64,000 bases of DNA, taken from NCBI RefSeq assembly GCF_028201475.1, contig NZ_CP116383.1:1488001-1552000 (forward strand), written 5' to 3'. The notes below the pieces were generated by a model that had not been told where the DNA came from, made no database searches, and was given only the letters and a program-made list of their open reading frames with translations. Each line of letters opens with the position of its first letter. Position 1 is the first letter of the stretch. Position numbers and translations under genes: made by a program. Of the stretch, positions 1 through 7,657 are shown in pieces. The DNA is from Vibrio sp. SCSIO 43137. GTDB taxonomy: Bacteria > Pseudomonadota > Gammaproteobacteria > Enterobacterales > Vibrionaceae.

Positions 1-59
1 GCCGGTGTCACGGTGTAGCAAAAGGCATATTGCTTAAAACCGCTTATTTGCCAAAGCCA

Positions 60-82
60 GCTCACATATTTTAGATGTGAGC
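60..82. other. Short hairpin upstream of astE
   Basis: An 8-bp perfect inverted repeat (GCTCACAT and ATGTGAGC) with a 7-base loop lies in the AT-rich gap before astE. There is no T-run after it, so it is a weak terminator candidate for whatever gene ends before the window. A short open frame ending in TAG at 16-18 may be that gene's tail, but it is too short to identify. Confidence 0.3.
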
Positions 83-165
83 CATACTTTGAAAACAGAA
101 CTTATTAACATAATCTACCGAAATTAACTGGTAAAAACCTGATGTTACAACGGAGCTCGTCAGAT

Positions 166-1197
166 ATGGTAAAACCTTTGTTTCGTCAATCCTTTCTATA
201 CGATACTCTGGATTTAGACAATGAAATGCCCGCTCGTCAACTGGAGCTTGTGAGTGGTGCGAGCGTAAAACTGCTGCAGAGAGGGGTGCTTGAAGTCACT
301 CCTTATGCAATGTCAGATAAAAGCAAATCTATTGTGATTTCCACCGGGATCCATGGTGATGAAACGGCGCCAATGGAGCTGATTGACAGCATCATCTCAG
401 ATATTCTAAGCGGTGAACTGAAAATCACTGAACGTTGTCTTTTCCTGATCGGTCACCCTGTTGCAACCAACAGCCACGTCCGCTTTATCGATGAGAACCT
501 AAACCGCCTGTTTGATGACAAGCCTCATTCCGAATCACTGGAAACCCGGCTGGCAGAGCAGCACAAGAAAGTAGTGACAGAGTTCTATAACGGCACTGAA
601 ATGCATCAGCGCTGGCATCTGGATCTTCATTGTGCCATCCGGAAGTCGAGACATTATACTTTTGCTGTTAGTCCGAAAGTCACTAATGGTCTGAGCCGTA
701 GCAGAGAACTGGTCAGCTTTATAGAGAAAGCACATATTGAAGCTATCCTGCTTTCCAATTCTCCGTCCAGTACATTTAGCTGGTATAGCGCTGAGAACTT
801 TGCTGCGCAGGCGCTGACGCTTGAGTTAGGAAGGGTCGCGCCTCTGGGAGAGAATGACCTTTCTGTACTGGAGACGTTTGATAATGCACTTCGCGGGCTA
901 TTGAGCAATAGTATTGACGCTTTAGCTGCAAAACCGCTGACGACTTATCGGGTAACACAGACAATCAAACGTCTGCATGAAGATTTTGACTTTAATTTCA
1001 GCGATGATGTAGAGAACTTTACCGAGTTTGAGCATGGACAGGTAATTGGTCATGATGGTGACAAGCTATTGTTTGCCAAAGTAGAGCATGAAGCGGTGGT
1101 TTTCCCTAACAGAAAAGTTGCGGTAGGGCAGAGGGCTGCATTGATGGTGTCCCCTGTTGAAACCCGCTATGAAGAAGATCAACTGGTCTACGATTAA
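166..1197 (+). CDS. astE: Succinylglutamate desuccinylase
   Basis: Hydrolyses N-succinylglutamate to glutamate and succinate, the last step of the arginine succinyltransferase (AST) catabolic pathway in the cytoplasm. It is an M14-like zinc carboxypeptidase-fold enzyme. The sequence shows GIHGDETAPME near residue 61, giving zinc ligands H63 and E66, then the third ligand in LDLH (H155) and a later TLELG motif. The length of about 343 residues fits the family. I chose the ATG at 166 (MVKPLFRQSF), which matches remembered Vibrio AstE N-termini and has a GGAG upstream; an ATG at 142 is in frame and possible. No other ast genes are in the window, so astE stands alone here. A strong bidirectional terminator follows. 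Confidence 0.93.
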   Translation: MVKPLFRQSFLYDTLDLDNEMPARQLELVSGASVKLLQRGVLEVTPYAMSDKSKSIVISTGIHGDETAPMELIDSIISDILSGELKITERCLFLIGHPVATNSHVRFIDENLNRLFDDKPHSESLETRLAEQHKKVVTEFYNGTEMHQRWHLDLHCAIRKSRHYTFAVSPKVTNGLSRSRELVSFIEKAHIEAILLSNSPSSTFSWYSAENFAAQALTLELGRVAPLGENDLSVLETFDNALRGLLSNSIDALAAKPLTTYRVTQTIKRLHEDFDFNFSDDVENFTEFEHGQVIGHDGDKLLFAKVEHEAVVFPNRKVAVGQRAALMVSPVETRYEEDQLVYD

Positions 1198-1220
1198 GTG
1201 GTGTTAGCTTATTTAAATAG

Positions 1221-1260
1221 AAAAATGCCTGACTTTATAAGTCAGGCATTTTTTTAGAAC
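1221..1260. terminator. Bidirectional intrinsic terminator
   Basis: A 15-bp perfect stem (AAAAATGCCTGACTT and its complement) with a TAT loop is flanked by A-run and T-run. It sits between convergent astE and the MazG-like gene and can end transcripts from both sides. Confidence 0.9.
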
Positions 1261-1270
1261 CTAGAAATCA

Positions 1271-1843
1271 TCAAACCAGAGTAGAGAGGTCGGCAGGGCG
1301 GTAGTAAACGGACTTAAGAACCTTTCCGGCACGTACGGTTTTACTTTCTGATACAAAATCCTTGGCACATTTGGCAATAACATAGTGACCTTTTTCTATA
1401 GCCATCAGTTTAATGCCCTGCTCAGCATAAAAGGCTTCTGTTTCCTGATATTCGCCGGTGTTGCGACACACTTTACTCATATTGCTTGAGTGTACTTCAT
1501 CCCAGCAGGGAACAAAGTCAATATCAAGGTTGACCGCGGCATTTAACAGGATATCAATCAGGTAACTGATGGCGATATTATCTTCAACGCGTTTCTGACC
1601 AAGGTGAACCAGACGGCCCATTAATACGTAAACACTGTCAACAATGGCATCGGCCTGTTCGATTTTACTGTCAGCCTGAGCAAGTTCTGTCAGCTCCTCA
1701 ATAATCAGCGAGGTGTGTAGCGTATCCAGCTTGTCATCCATAGATGAGGCGTCATCAACGGGCAGATCAAATGTGGAACGGAACTCTTCTATATCTTTGT
1801 AGATGTGATCGTAGATTGGCTGAGTCAACTGAGTAAGCTTCAT
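1271..1843 (-). CDS. MazG-like nucleoside triphosphate pyrophosphohydrolase family protein
   Basis: An all-alpha NTP pyrophosphohydrolase-type protein of 190 residues, probably converting some nucleoside triphosphate to the monophosphate and pyrophosphate; the substrate is unknown. The N-terminal half carries the metal-binding pattern of the superfamily: IIEELTEL (E49, E50, E53) followed by QADAIVDSVYVLMG (D65, D69). The C-terminal part (from about residue 100) contains a cluster with WDEVHSSNMSK, a signature seen in phage and bacterial MazG-like proteins where it helps form the active site. It is transcribed alone and convergent with astE. House-cleaning of modified nucleotides is an inference from the family. 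Confidence 0.75.
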   Translation of the reverse strand: MKLTQLTQPIYDHIYKDIEEFRSTFDLPVDDASSMDDKLDTLHTSLIIEELTELAQADSKIEQADAIVDSVYVLMGRLVHLGQKRVEDNIAISYLIDILLNAAVNLDIDFVPCWDEVHSSNMSKVCRNTGEYQETEAFYAEQGIKLMAIEKGHYVIAKCAKDFVSESKTVRAGKVLKSVYYRPADLSTLV

Positions 1844-2126
1844 TTTTATCCCTGTGGTTTATCGGAAAACGGTAAAGCCAGCATTATAACCGTAACTTGT
1901 CGTCAGGTGCAGCAAAGCTGTCAGTTTTATAGTATGAAAACTATTATTAACCTTAATCAATGTAAGGGTAAATGCGTATGTAAGCGCTGTTTTTATACAA
2001 TTCTCCTAAGTGATAAAAGTAACAACAAAACCAGAATATTTGTCTATATTTAACTAAGGCACAGTGATTAGGCAAACACTGGAGCTGCTGAGAAAAGGAT
2101 TTCAAAAATTACAAAAAGGCTTTGAT

Positions 2127-3215
2127 ATGAATAGAACAAGCCAGACGGAAATGATCATTCGTCGTTTATACCAGGTAACGAGTGACTATCAAAAAGGGTT
2201 TGATACTCAACTTCTCCAGTTACTAATGCTTGGGTTAGAACAATTTAATCTCGATATCGGTATTTTCTCCAAAATTCGTAACAATAAATATGAAATTATC
2301 CAGTGTATTGCGCCTGAAGGGGTTGAGCTAAGCAGTGGTGACTGTTTCGATTTTGAGGCAACCTACTGTGAAGTAACCTGCCGGTCACTCACTCCGGTTG
2401 CGGTTGATTTTGCAGGTGAAAGTGAACAGTACGCCAGGCATCCTGCTTACCGGGAGATGAAACTTGAGAGCTACATAGGAGTGCCGATTTACTTAAATAA
2501 TGAGCTTTACGGCACGCTCAATTTTTCCAGTGCAGAGCGACATAGTGAACCATTCCGGCAGAATGATGTTGATCTTATTCGTCTGATGGCGTCATGGATA
2601 GAGTCTGAACTTGTCCGCCATAAACAGGAGAAAGAGCTTACCCGTCTAAATGAAAAGCTGGCTTATCAGGCAAATTATGACGCCCTGACCAAGATTCCTA
2701 ACCGCCGTTTTCTGTTTGAAACCTTAAACCAACAGATAGAAGCTCTGCGCAGCAAAGGAGCTGAGGGCAGTATTGTGGTAATCGATCTGGATTATTTTAA
2801 AATGATCAACGACACCTACGGCCATCAGAGAGGGGATGAGATTTTAGTAGAATCAGCACGTCTTCTGAAAGAGTGCACAGGTGAAGGGGATTTTATCGCC
2901 AGATTTGGCGGAGAAGAGTTTGTTGTATGGCTGCCGGATTCCAGCCAACAGTATAGAAGTAAGGTGGTGTTGCAGCTGGCGAAGGCAGTTAATCATATTT
3001 TACTGGATGGTCAGCCATTAACGCTTTCCTGTGGTGTCTGCCATTTTAGCTTAAATAGTCCTCAGCTTCCTGCCGGCAATGAGATCATCGATAAGCTGTT
3101 ATCCAGTGCAGATAAAGCGCTGTATGAAGCAAAATCCTCCGGACGTGATAGAGTAGTCAGCTGTCATGAACCGTTTTTGTCTGAGGATAGTTGTGCAATT
3201 AAAGTCGCTAGTTAG
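2127..3215 (+). CDS. GAF-GGDEF diguanylate cyclase
   Basis: Predicted to make cyclic di-GMP from two GTP. The order is a GAF-type sensory domain (about residues 20-165), a linker helix, then a GGDEF domain (about 180-350) with the active-site motif GGEEF at 261-265. The usual RxxD inhibitory site five residues before the GG motif is absent (GEGD stands there), so product feedback may be weak. No membrane segments or signal peptide, so it is cytosolic. I chose the ATG at 2127 with AAGGC upstream; an in-frame GTG at 2064 would add 21 residues of low complexity. The 3' end overlaps the next gene by 23 bases, suggesting translational coupling. Confidence 0.88.
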   Translation: MNRTSQTEMIIRRLYQVTSDYQKGFDTQLLQLLMLGLEQFNLDIGIFSKIRNNKYEIIQCIAPEGVELSSGDCFDFEATYCEVTCRSLTPVAVDFAGESEQYARHPAYREMKLESYIGVPIYLNNELYGTLNFSSAERHSEPFRQNDVDLIRLMASWIESELVRHKQEKELTRLNEKLAYQANYDALTKIPNRRFLFETLNQQIEALRSKGAEGSIVVIDLDYFKMINDTYGHQRGDEILVESARLLKECTGEGDFIARFGGEEFVVWLPDSSQQYRSKVVLQLAKAVNHILLDGQPLTLSCGVCHFSLNSPQLPAGNEIIDKLLSSADKALYEAKSSGRDRVVSCHEPFLSEDSCAIKVAS

Positions 3216-3546
3216 TCTGTTGCTGTCGTATAAGGGCTCAACAGAGGAGTTTCCGTTCGGACCTGAGACTCAGGTGTTTAAAGTAAAAGGTAAGATGTTT
3301 GCCCTGATAGGCCGCAGGGAAGGGAAAGATTTTATTAATCTAAAGGCCGACCCCGAAGATGTTCCTTTTTTAATTGAACAATTTGAGTCTATTTCAGGTG
3401 GTTACCATATGAATAAGCGCCACTGGGTTACAGTGACGCTCGATCATTCTGAAAATGAAATTGTTTTAGAGGATTTAATTGCTAAATCCTATCAGTTGGT
3501 GGTTTCCAAACTGACCAAAGCGCAGAAGCTGGCGTTAAGTATATAG
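3193..3546 (+). CDS. MmcQ/YjbR family protein
   Basis: A small protein (117 residues) of the MmcQ/YjbR family, which has a CyaY-like double-wing fold; the molecular role of the family is unclear. Recognisable parts are the early FPFGPETQVFKVKGKMFAL block, the INLKADPED turn, and HWVTVTL before the C-terminal helix ending in KLTKAQKLAL. The start is the GTG at 3193, which has GAGG six bases upstream. An ATG at 3166 is in frame but has no ribosome-binding site. The gene starts inside the end of the diguanylate cyclase gene, so the two are probably co-transcribed. Confidence 0.85.
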   Translation: MQLKSLVSLLLSYKGSTEEFPFGPETQVFKVKGKMFALIGRREGKDFINLKADPEDVPFLIEQFESISGGYHMNKRHWVTVTLDHSENEIVLEDLIAKSYQLVVSKLTKAQKLALSI

Positions 3547-3549
3547 CTT

Positions 3550-3783
3550 CTAGTTCTTTGCGTTATACATACGCTCAAAGTTTTTCAGGTTCCAGCCAAT
3601 CATAATCTGATCGCCGATTTTCAGTACAGGTACTGAGCGTGCGCCTATGGCATCAAGCTCTTTGCGGCCACGCTGCATTTTGGCATTGGTCAGACGGTAC
3701 TTAATCCCTTTGGAGTCAAGGTAGCGTTGCGCATCTTTGCAGTGCGGGCATTTGTCTTTAATATATAAAACCAATCGCTTCAT
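3550..3783 (-). CDS. Glutaredoxin-family protein
   Basis: A 77-residue thioredoxin-fold protein, probably a glutathione-dependent thiol-disulfide oxidoreductase. It begins MKRLVLYIKDKCPHCKDA, with the dithiol active site CPHC at residues 12-15, and has the cis-proline region SVPVLKIGD that packs against the active site. The ATG at 3783 is preferred; the frame extends upstream to 3849, but that extension does not look like a glutaredoxin. It is convergent with the YjbR gene, with only 3 bases between the stop codons, and divergent from the metalloprotease at 3871. Confidence 0.85.
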   Translation of the reverse strand: MKRLVLYIKDKCPHCKDAQRYLDSKGIKYRLTNAKMQRGRKELDAIGARSVPVLKIGDQIMIGWNLKNFERMYNAKN

Positions 3784-3870
3784 TAGTATGGTTTCCCGTA
3801 TGTATATAGCTCTGGAATGGATACGAATTGAAACATACAATAGCGCCATTTTCCAGAATCTTAAAAAGCT

Positions 3871-4368
3871 ATGACAGATCTACTTCGTTCAATTCAGGGT
3901 TATCCCGAACATATTGTTTCTCAGGTTCAGTCCCTGATAGATTCAGGGCGCTTTATCCGCTGGTTCGACAGCCGCTATCCCGACCGTCACAATTATAAAA
4001 GTGAGAAAGCCCTGTTTGATTACGCCACCGATATAAAGAACCGCTATATCAAAAAGGGCGCGCCGGTCAGCAAAGTGGTGTATGACGGAAAAATCCACCT
4101 GATTAATAATGCCCTTGGCCTGCACTCTTTTGTCTCCAGAAATCATGGCGGAAAACTAAAAGCAAAGAATGAGATCCGTATTGCCAGTCTGTTCAGGGAG
4201 GCTCCTGAAGCACTATTGCGTATGCTGGTGGTACATGAACTGGCACACCTGAAGGAGAAGGAGCATAATAAGGCATTTTATGCGCTCTGCTGCCATATGG
4301 AGCCTGATTATCACCAGTTAGAACTGGATGCCCGCCTGTATATGATCTATTTGCAGCTGAAAGAATAA
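3871..4368 (+). CDS. YgjP-like metallopeptidase domain protein
   Basis: A putative zinc metallopeptidase of the YgjP/DUF45 group, 165 residues, cytosolic (no signal peptide). The zinc site is HELAHLKEKEHNKAF: H122 and H126 from the HExxH motif, catalytic E123, and a further H132 in the family pattern HELAHxxxxxH. A conserved beta segment precedes it. The substrate is unknown for this family; related genes often sit near restriction-modification or housekeeping genes. Start by ATG at 3871. Confidence 0.8.
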   Translation: MTDLLRSIQGYPEHIVSQVQSLIDSGRFIRWFDSRYPDRHNYKSEKALFDYATDIKNRYIKKGAPVSKVVYDGKIHLINNALGLHSFVSRNHGGKLKAKNEIRIASLFREAPEALLRMLVVHELAHLKEKEHNKAFYALCCHMEPDYHQLELDARLYMIYLQLKE

Positions 4369-4435
4369 CCTGCCAAAACAGGTCTGTTTATGGGAGTCGG
4401 CTATCTAGCCATCGGCCACTATCAAAAGGTGAGCT

Positions 4436-4609
4436 ATGCCCATTGAGATTTATATGCCGTGCGAGCCTGAAATAGTTTGTGACGGCATCAACCTGTTAAT
4501 TGCCCTTGCTGCTATTGTTTTTTGCCTGCTGTTTATCCGGGTTGTCTGGCGGGAGTATCAATCCATTAAAGCTCACGGAAGAAAGAAAAACATCAGTAAG
4601 AATAAATGA
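4436..4609 (+). CDS. Small single-pass membrane protein, 57 aa
   Basis: A short frame starting ATG CCC ATT at 4436 with AGGTGAG just upstream (an excellent ribosome-binding site). The product starts MPIEIYMPCEPEIVCDGIN, then has one strongly hydrophobic segment (about residues 18-38: INLLIALAAIVFCLLFIRVV) and a basic tail with several lysines. The positive-inside rule puts the C-terminus in the cytoplasm. It lies 67 bases after the metallopeptidase gene on the same strand, so the two may be co-transcribed. I do not recognise it. Confidence 0.6.
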   Translation: MPIEIYMPCEPEIVCDGINLLIALAAIVFCLLFIRVVWREYQSIKAHGRKKNISKNK

Positions 4610-4613
4610 TAAA

Positions 4614-4644
4614 ACCACCTGATTAACAGAGCTAAACAGGTGGT
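4614..4644. terminator. Hairpin between convergent genes
   Basis: An 8-bp perfect inverted repeat (ACCACCTG and CAGGTGGT) with a 15-base loop lies between the small membrane protein gene and the convergent gene at 4674. There is no clear T-run, so termination is only probable. Confidence 0.4.
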
Positions 4645-4673
4645 ATGTATTGCTATGCGTTTTCACAGGCAGG

Positions 4674-5249
4674 TTACTTTATAAACCAGCAGGTAAGCAG
4701 ATAGTTTTCACCGTTTTTGGCAGTAAAGTCCTTGTCATCCAGACACGCTTTTGGCTGACCATACTGATCGGTTTTCAGCAGACTAATCCAGTGACGCATT
4801 CCTTCCAGTGACTGATCAAGGCTGCCGTGACTGAAAGTGGCACAAGTCTCCATCTGAATATCGCTGATTTCTACGCTCTGACTGTTACCGTGGTTACTGC
4901 CTTTTACAAAGCTTACTTCAATATGGCTACCGTCACGCTGGCGTAGCAGTATAGAGTCAGGGCAGTCTCTGTGGCCTGTGTAAGCAACAAATTGTCCTGA
5001 TTCAGACAGACCACAATGTTTGCCTTGCTTAAAGAATGCCATCAGATGGCGGCCGTTTAGGATATAGCTGGTTACTTCTGCATGAGAGCCGTTATCCAGC
5101 GGGAAAATGGTATCCAGTAGTTGCTTAGCTCTGTTCTGTTTCTCACTTAATTGCTGGCTTTTTATTGTCTCGACGGCGAAAACCGCTTCAGCAATAAAAG
5201 ATCCGTTTTTATTCTGGTTGTTGGTGCTGATGTGTGCTGGCATATTCAT
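4674..5249 (-). CDS. Stand-alone protein resembling the malate synthase G beta domain
   Basis: A 191-residue protein without signal peptide or membrane segment. Its middle resembles the beta domain (domain II) that interrupts the TIM barrel of malate synthase G: FPLDNGSHAEV, then QFVAYTGHRDCPDSILL, then GSHIEV, SDIQMET and DDKDFTAKNG occur in the same order as in E. coli GlcB (LPLENGSYQDV, QFVGYRGDTAAPTCILL, GLHIEL, NDVIVEA, DDRHYTAADG, from memory). The TIM-barrel parts that bind glyoxylate, magnesium and acetyl-CoA are absent, so it should not be an active synthase. It is divergent from a DUF3612 regulator, which in Vibrio usually lies beside glyoxylate-bypass genes. It could be a relic or a regulatory or binding subunit. 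Start ATG at 5249 with GAGGGCG upstream. Confidence 0.6.
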   Translation of the reverse strand: MNMPAHISTNNQNKNGSFIAEAVFAVETIKSQQLSEKQNRAKQLLDTIFPLDNGSHAEVTSYILNGRHLMAFFKQGKHCGLSESGQFVAYTGHRDCPDSILLRQRDGSHIEVSFVKGSNHGNSQSVEISDIQMETCATFSHGSLDQSLEGMRHWISLLKTDQYGQPKACLDDKDFTAKNGENYLLTCWFIK

Positions 5250-5425
5250 GGTTTCGCCCTCTTTAGCTATTCCGTTAGTTGGGAAGTCCTTTAATGTTCA
5301 AGCAAGTCGTCACTGAGTTAACATTTCTTTAAACAGGTCTGATTTGTTTTCTTGCTTAGTTTGTAGCCTAACTAATTTTTGACTACAATTTCACAACAAA
5401 AATTTTACAATGTGAATTTTACAAT

Positions 5426-6940
5426 ATGAGACAGACACAGAGCTTGATCAGAAAGTCCCATTTTCTCGGTACAAAAATCAGAAATCTGAGAAAACGCAAT
5501 CACTTAACCATGGAGGATCTTTCCGCCCGCTGTGTAAGGATTGATGCTGAGAATTCTCCCTCTGTCTCATACCTTTCCATGATTGAGCGTGGAAAACGGG
5601 TCCCCAGTGCCGATATGCTTGAAGTGATTGCTAAGGTTTTTCAGAAAGAACCGGCATGGTTTCTTGATGACGAACCGGAAGCACAAAACATAACGCCGGA
5701 TAAAGGCAGAAAAGGGGGCATTAACGGAATTCCTCTCGAGCCGAGTTTTCTGTTTTCCAACGATATGTTGCAGATAGCGATCCCTGAGCTGCTTTCACAA
5801 ACAGGAGTAAACGGACGTCAGTTTGCCCAGCTATTGATCAGGGCCTATCAGGAACACCACCAGAACCACTTTCCCGATCTGGAAAGGGCGGCAGAGGAGA
5901 TAGGGCTTAAGCGTCTCAACTTGTCGGCGGAAGATATGATTGAGCTGGCTAAAGCGCAGGGGCTGACTATCAACTGGGTGGATTCAACGCCGCAGGAAGT
6001 GATCGATGAATTGGGTACTGTAAGCCGTCAGTTAATGACTTCCCATTTTGAGCCACCCGGCAATATCTATCTCAACTCCATTCTTAAGCAATATCCTACC
6101 CGGCTGAAGTATGACCTTGCTGTTTACATCGGCCATTGTGTGCTGCATAACCGGGAAGGGTTAAAGAGCGTTCTCACTATCGGCAACCATTCGTGGCGTG
6201 CTGATGATAGTGTCTCACAGGGATCTCCTATCAATCCGCAGGACATTTTGCATGCCTGGCGCGATTTTGAATCAAGCTTTTTTGCCGGTGCACTTTTGTG
6301 CCCGAAAGTACCATTTCGTCAGTTGCTGGACAGGCACGGTTATGAAGTTGATGTGCATAAAGCGATTGGTGTTTCGCCATCGGTGGCAATGCGGCGTATG
6401 ACTGTAGTATCTCCTTACCCGCACTGGCATTACTTTGATGCTTATGCTCCTGGTAAACTGAAGGCCGTTTATCGCGGCAATGGTATCCCCTTGCCGTGGG
6501 GTAATATGCGCCTGGTGAACGATCCTTGTCAGCACTGGTCAGTATTCAGAATGTTATCTGATTCCCGTGAGGGTACTTGCGCCCAGATTTCCATATTGAA
6601 TGTTAATGATGAGCCAAGGCTTTACTGTTGTGAATCTGTGCATGTGACTGATCCGGCGAGCAATAAAAGAGTATTGTGTGCCGGTCTTGATCTAAACCCG
6701 GCTATTGATGCTCAGGGTGGAAATGCTATCGCAATCGCCAGTGAGCTTAAGGAGTTGTGTGTTAAGGGCGGGGGAGAGGTGGTGATTCCCCGCCATATTA
6801 AGAAAGATCTGTCGACCATTTCCCGTATTTTGAATATCAACTGGGTGGAACGGGGAATAGAATCTCCGGCCAGACTTATCTGTTCCCGTGGGGCAGTTTG
6901 CCCGAGAAAGCCAAGTTGTTATTCAGAATGTAACGGATAA
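5426..6940 (+). CDS. XRE-family regulator with DUF3612 domain
   Basis: A 504-residue transcription regulator of the ScfR/PrpR-like type. Residues about 15-75 form an XRE helix-turn-helix (KIRNLRKRNHLTMEDLSAR, then SVSYLSMIERGKRVPS). A large C-terminal domain follows, with the short-chain-fatty-acid-regulator layout: an HCVLHNREG helix near residue 240 and a cysteine-rich end (CSRGAVCPRKPSCYSEC) that may bind metal. In Vibrio, DUF3612 genes lie next to isocitrate lyase and malate synthase genes, so control of acetate or propionate metabolism is the likely role. Here the divergent neighbour is the orphan malate-synthase-G-like gene. The shared 176-bp gap is AT-rich and probably holds both promoters. 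Confidence 0.85.
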   Translation: MRQTQSLIRKSHFLGTKIRNLRKRNHLTMEDLSARCVRIDAENSPSVSYLSMIERGKRVPSADMLEVIAKVFQKEPAWFLDDEPEAQNITPDKGRKGGINGIPLEPSFLFSNDMLQIAIPELLSQTGVNGRQFAQLLIRAYQEHHQNHFPDLERAAEEIGLKRLNLSAEDMIELAKAQGLTINWVDSTPQEVIDELGTVSRQLMTSHFEPPGNIYLNSILKQYPTRLKYDLAVYIGHCVLHNREGLKSVLTIGNHSWRADDSVSQGSPINPQDILHAWRDFESSFFAGALLCPKVPFRQLLDRHGYEVDVHKAIGVSPSVAMRRMTVVSPYPHWHYFDAYAPGKLKAVYRGNGIPLPWGNMRLVNDPCQHWSVFRMLSDSREGTCAQISILNVNDEPRLYCCESVHVTDPASNKRVLCAGLDLNPAIDAQGGNAIAIASELKELCVKGGGEVVIPRHIKKDLSTISRILNINWVERGIESPARLICSRGAVCPRKPSCYSECNG

Positions 6941-7050
6941 CCATTAAACGGTAAAAGATGCAGCGATAAATTGGCTGTTTATATTTAGTAGTGCTATTTT
7001 ACCGGCTCAGAAAATAAGCGTAAGCAAGGCTTAAGGGCGAATATATAAAA

Positions 7051-7473
7051 ATGGCAAAACGTACACCTGTTGTTGAAATGAGCTCATATGGTATCTATTC
7101 AGGTTGGGATTCAAAGTCAAAGCACCTGCCGAAAATCAGTGAGTTTACTGTTCGGGTTCCGGCGGAGCTCGATGTTGAGTTCGGCTTTATCATTAACATT
7201 AAAAAGGCCAAAGGTGAGAAGATTCGTTACTGTATCTACCACCCGGGAATTACCACCGATAAAGGCGAGACACTTGCCCCTTTTGACGGCGAAGAGCATA
7301 TTAACAGCAATGACTGGAGCTTCTATCTTGGTGACACCATTTGGCAACCGATAGAGAATAAAATTGGCCCGTGGCGCATGACCATAGAGTTAAACGGAGC
7401 CATTGTTGCCGATAAAACTTTTCAGCTTTATGCCCGGGATGAAGGTGAGTTCTGGAGACAGCGTGGATTCTAA
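7051..7473 (+). CDS. DUF3859 domain protein
   Basis: A 140-residue cytosolic protein of the DUF3859 family, function unknown. Family-like blocks are the N-terminal MAKRTPVVEMSSYGIYS, EFGFIINIKKAKGEK, IYHPGI, and NDWSFYLGDTIWQP with GPWRMTIELNG. The predicted fold is mostly beta. AAGGGCG precedes the ATG by about ten bases. It stands alone between the DUF3612 regulator and a diguanylate cyclase. Confidence 0.8.
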   Translation: MAKRTPVVEMSSYGIYSGWDSKSKHLPKISEFTVRVPAELDVEFGFIINIKKAKGEKIRYCIYHPGITTDKGETLAPFDGEEHINSNDWSFYLGDTIWQPIENKIGPWRMTIELNGAIVADKTFQLYARDEGEFWRQRGF

Positions 7474-7657
7474 CTTAAATAAGAAAAACTGAGCTTTTTA
7501 AAAAATCACAAAGCGGGAAAATGGTATAAATAGCATTCACACTGAAAGCTGGATCATACTATTAATAGATTTATACTGTAACGTACATTCACCATTGTTA
7601 TACTTGTTCCAAAATTGGGGTGTACCCCGTTACTGTAAAAGTAGTACAAGGTTATCT

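Noticed and set aside
60..82. CRP binding site upstream of astE
   Set aside because: The arms are in the opposite orientation (TCACAT...ATGTGA) from the TGTGA-N6-TCACA consensus.
1805..2053. 82-codon plus-strand frame upstream of the GAF-GGDEF gene
   Set aside because: It overlaps the start of the MazG-like gene in antisense, has no ribosome-binding site and has no recognisable product.
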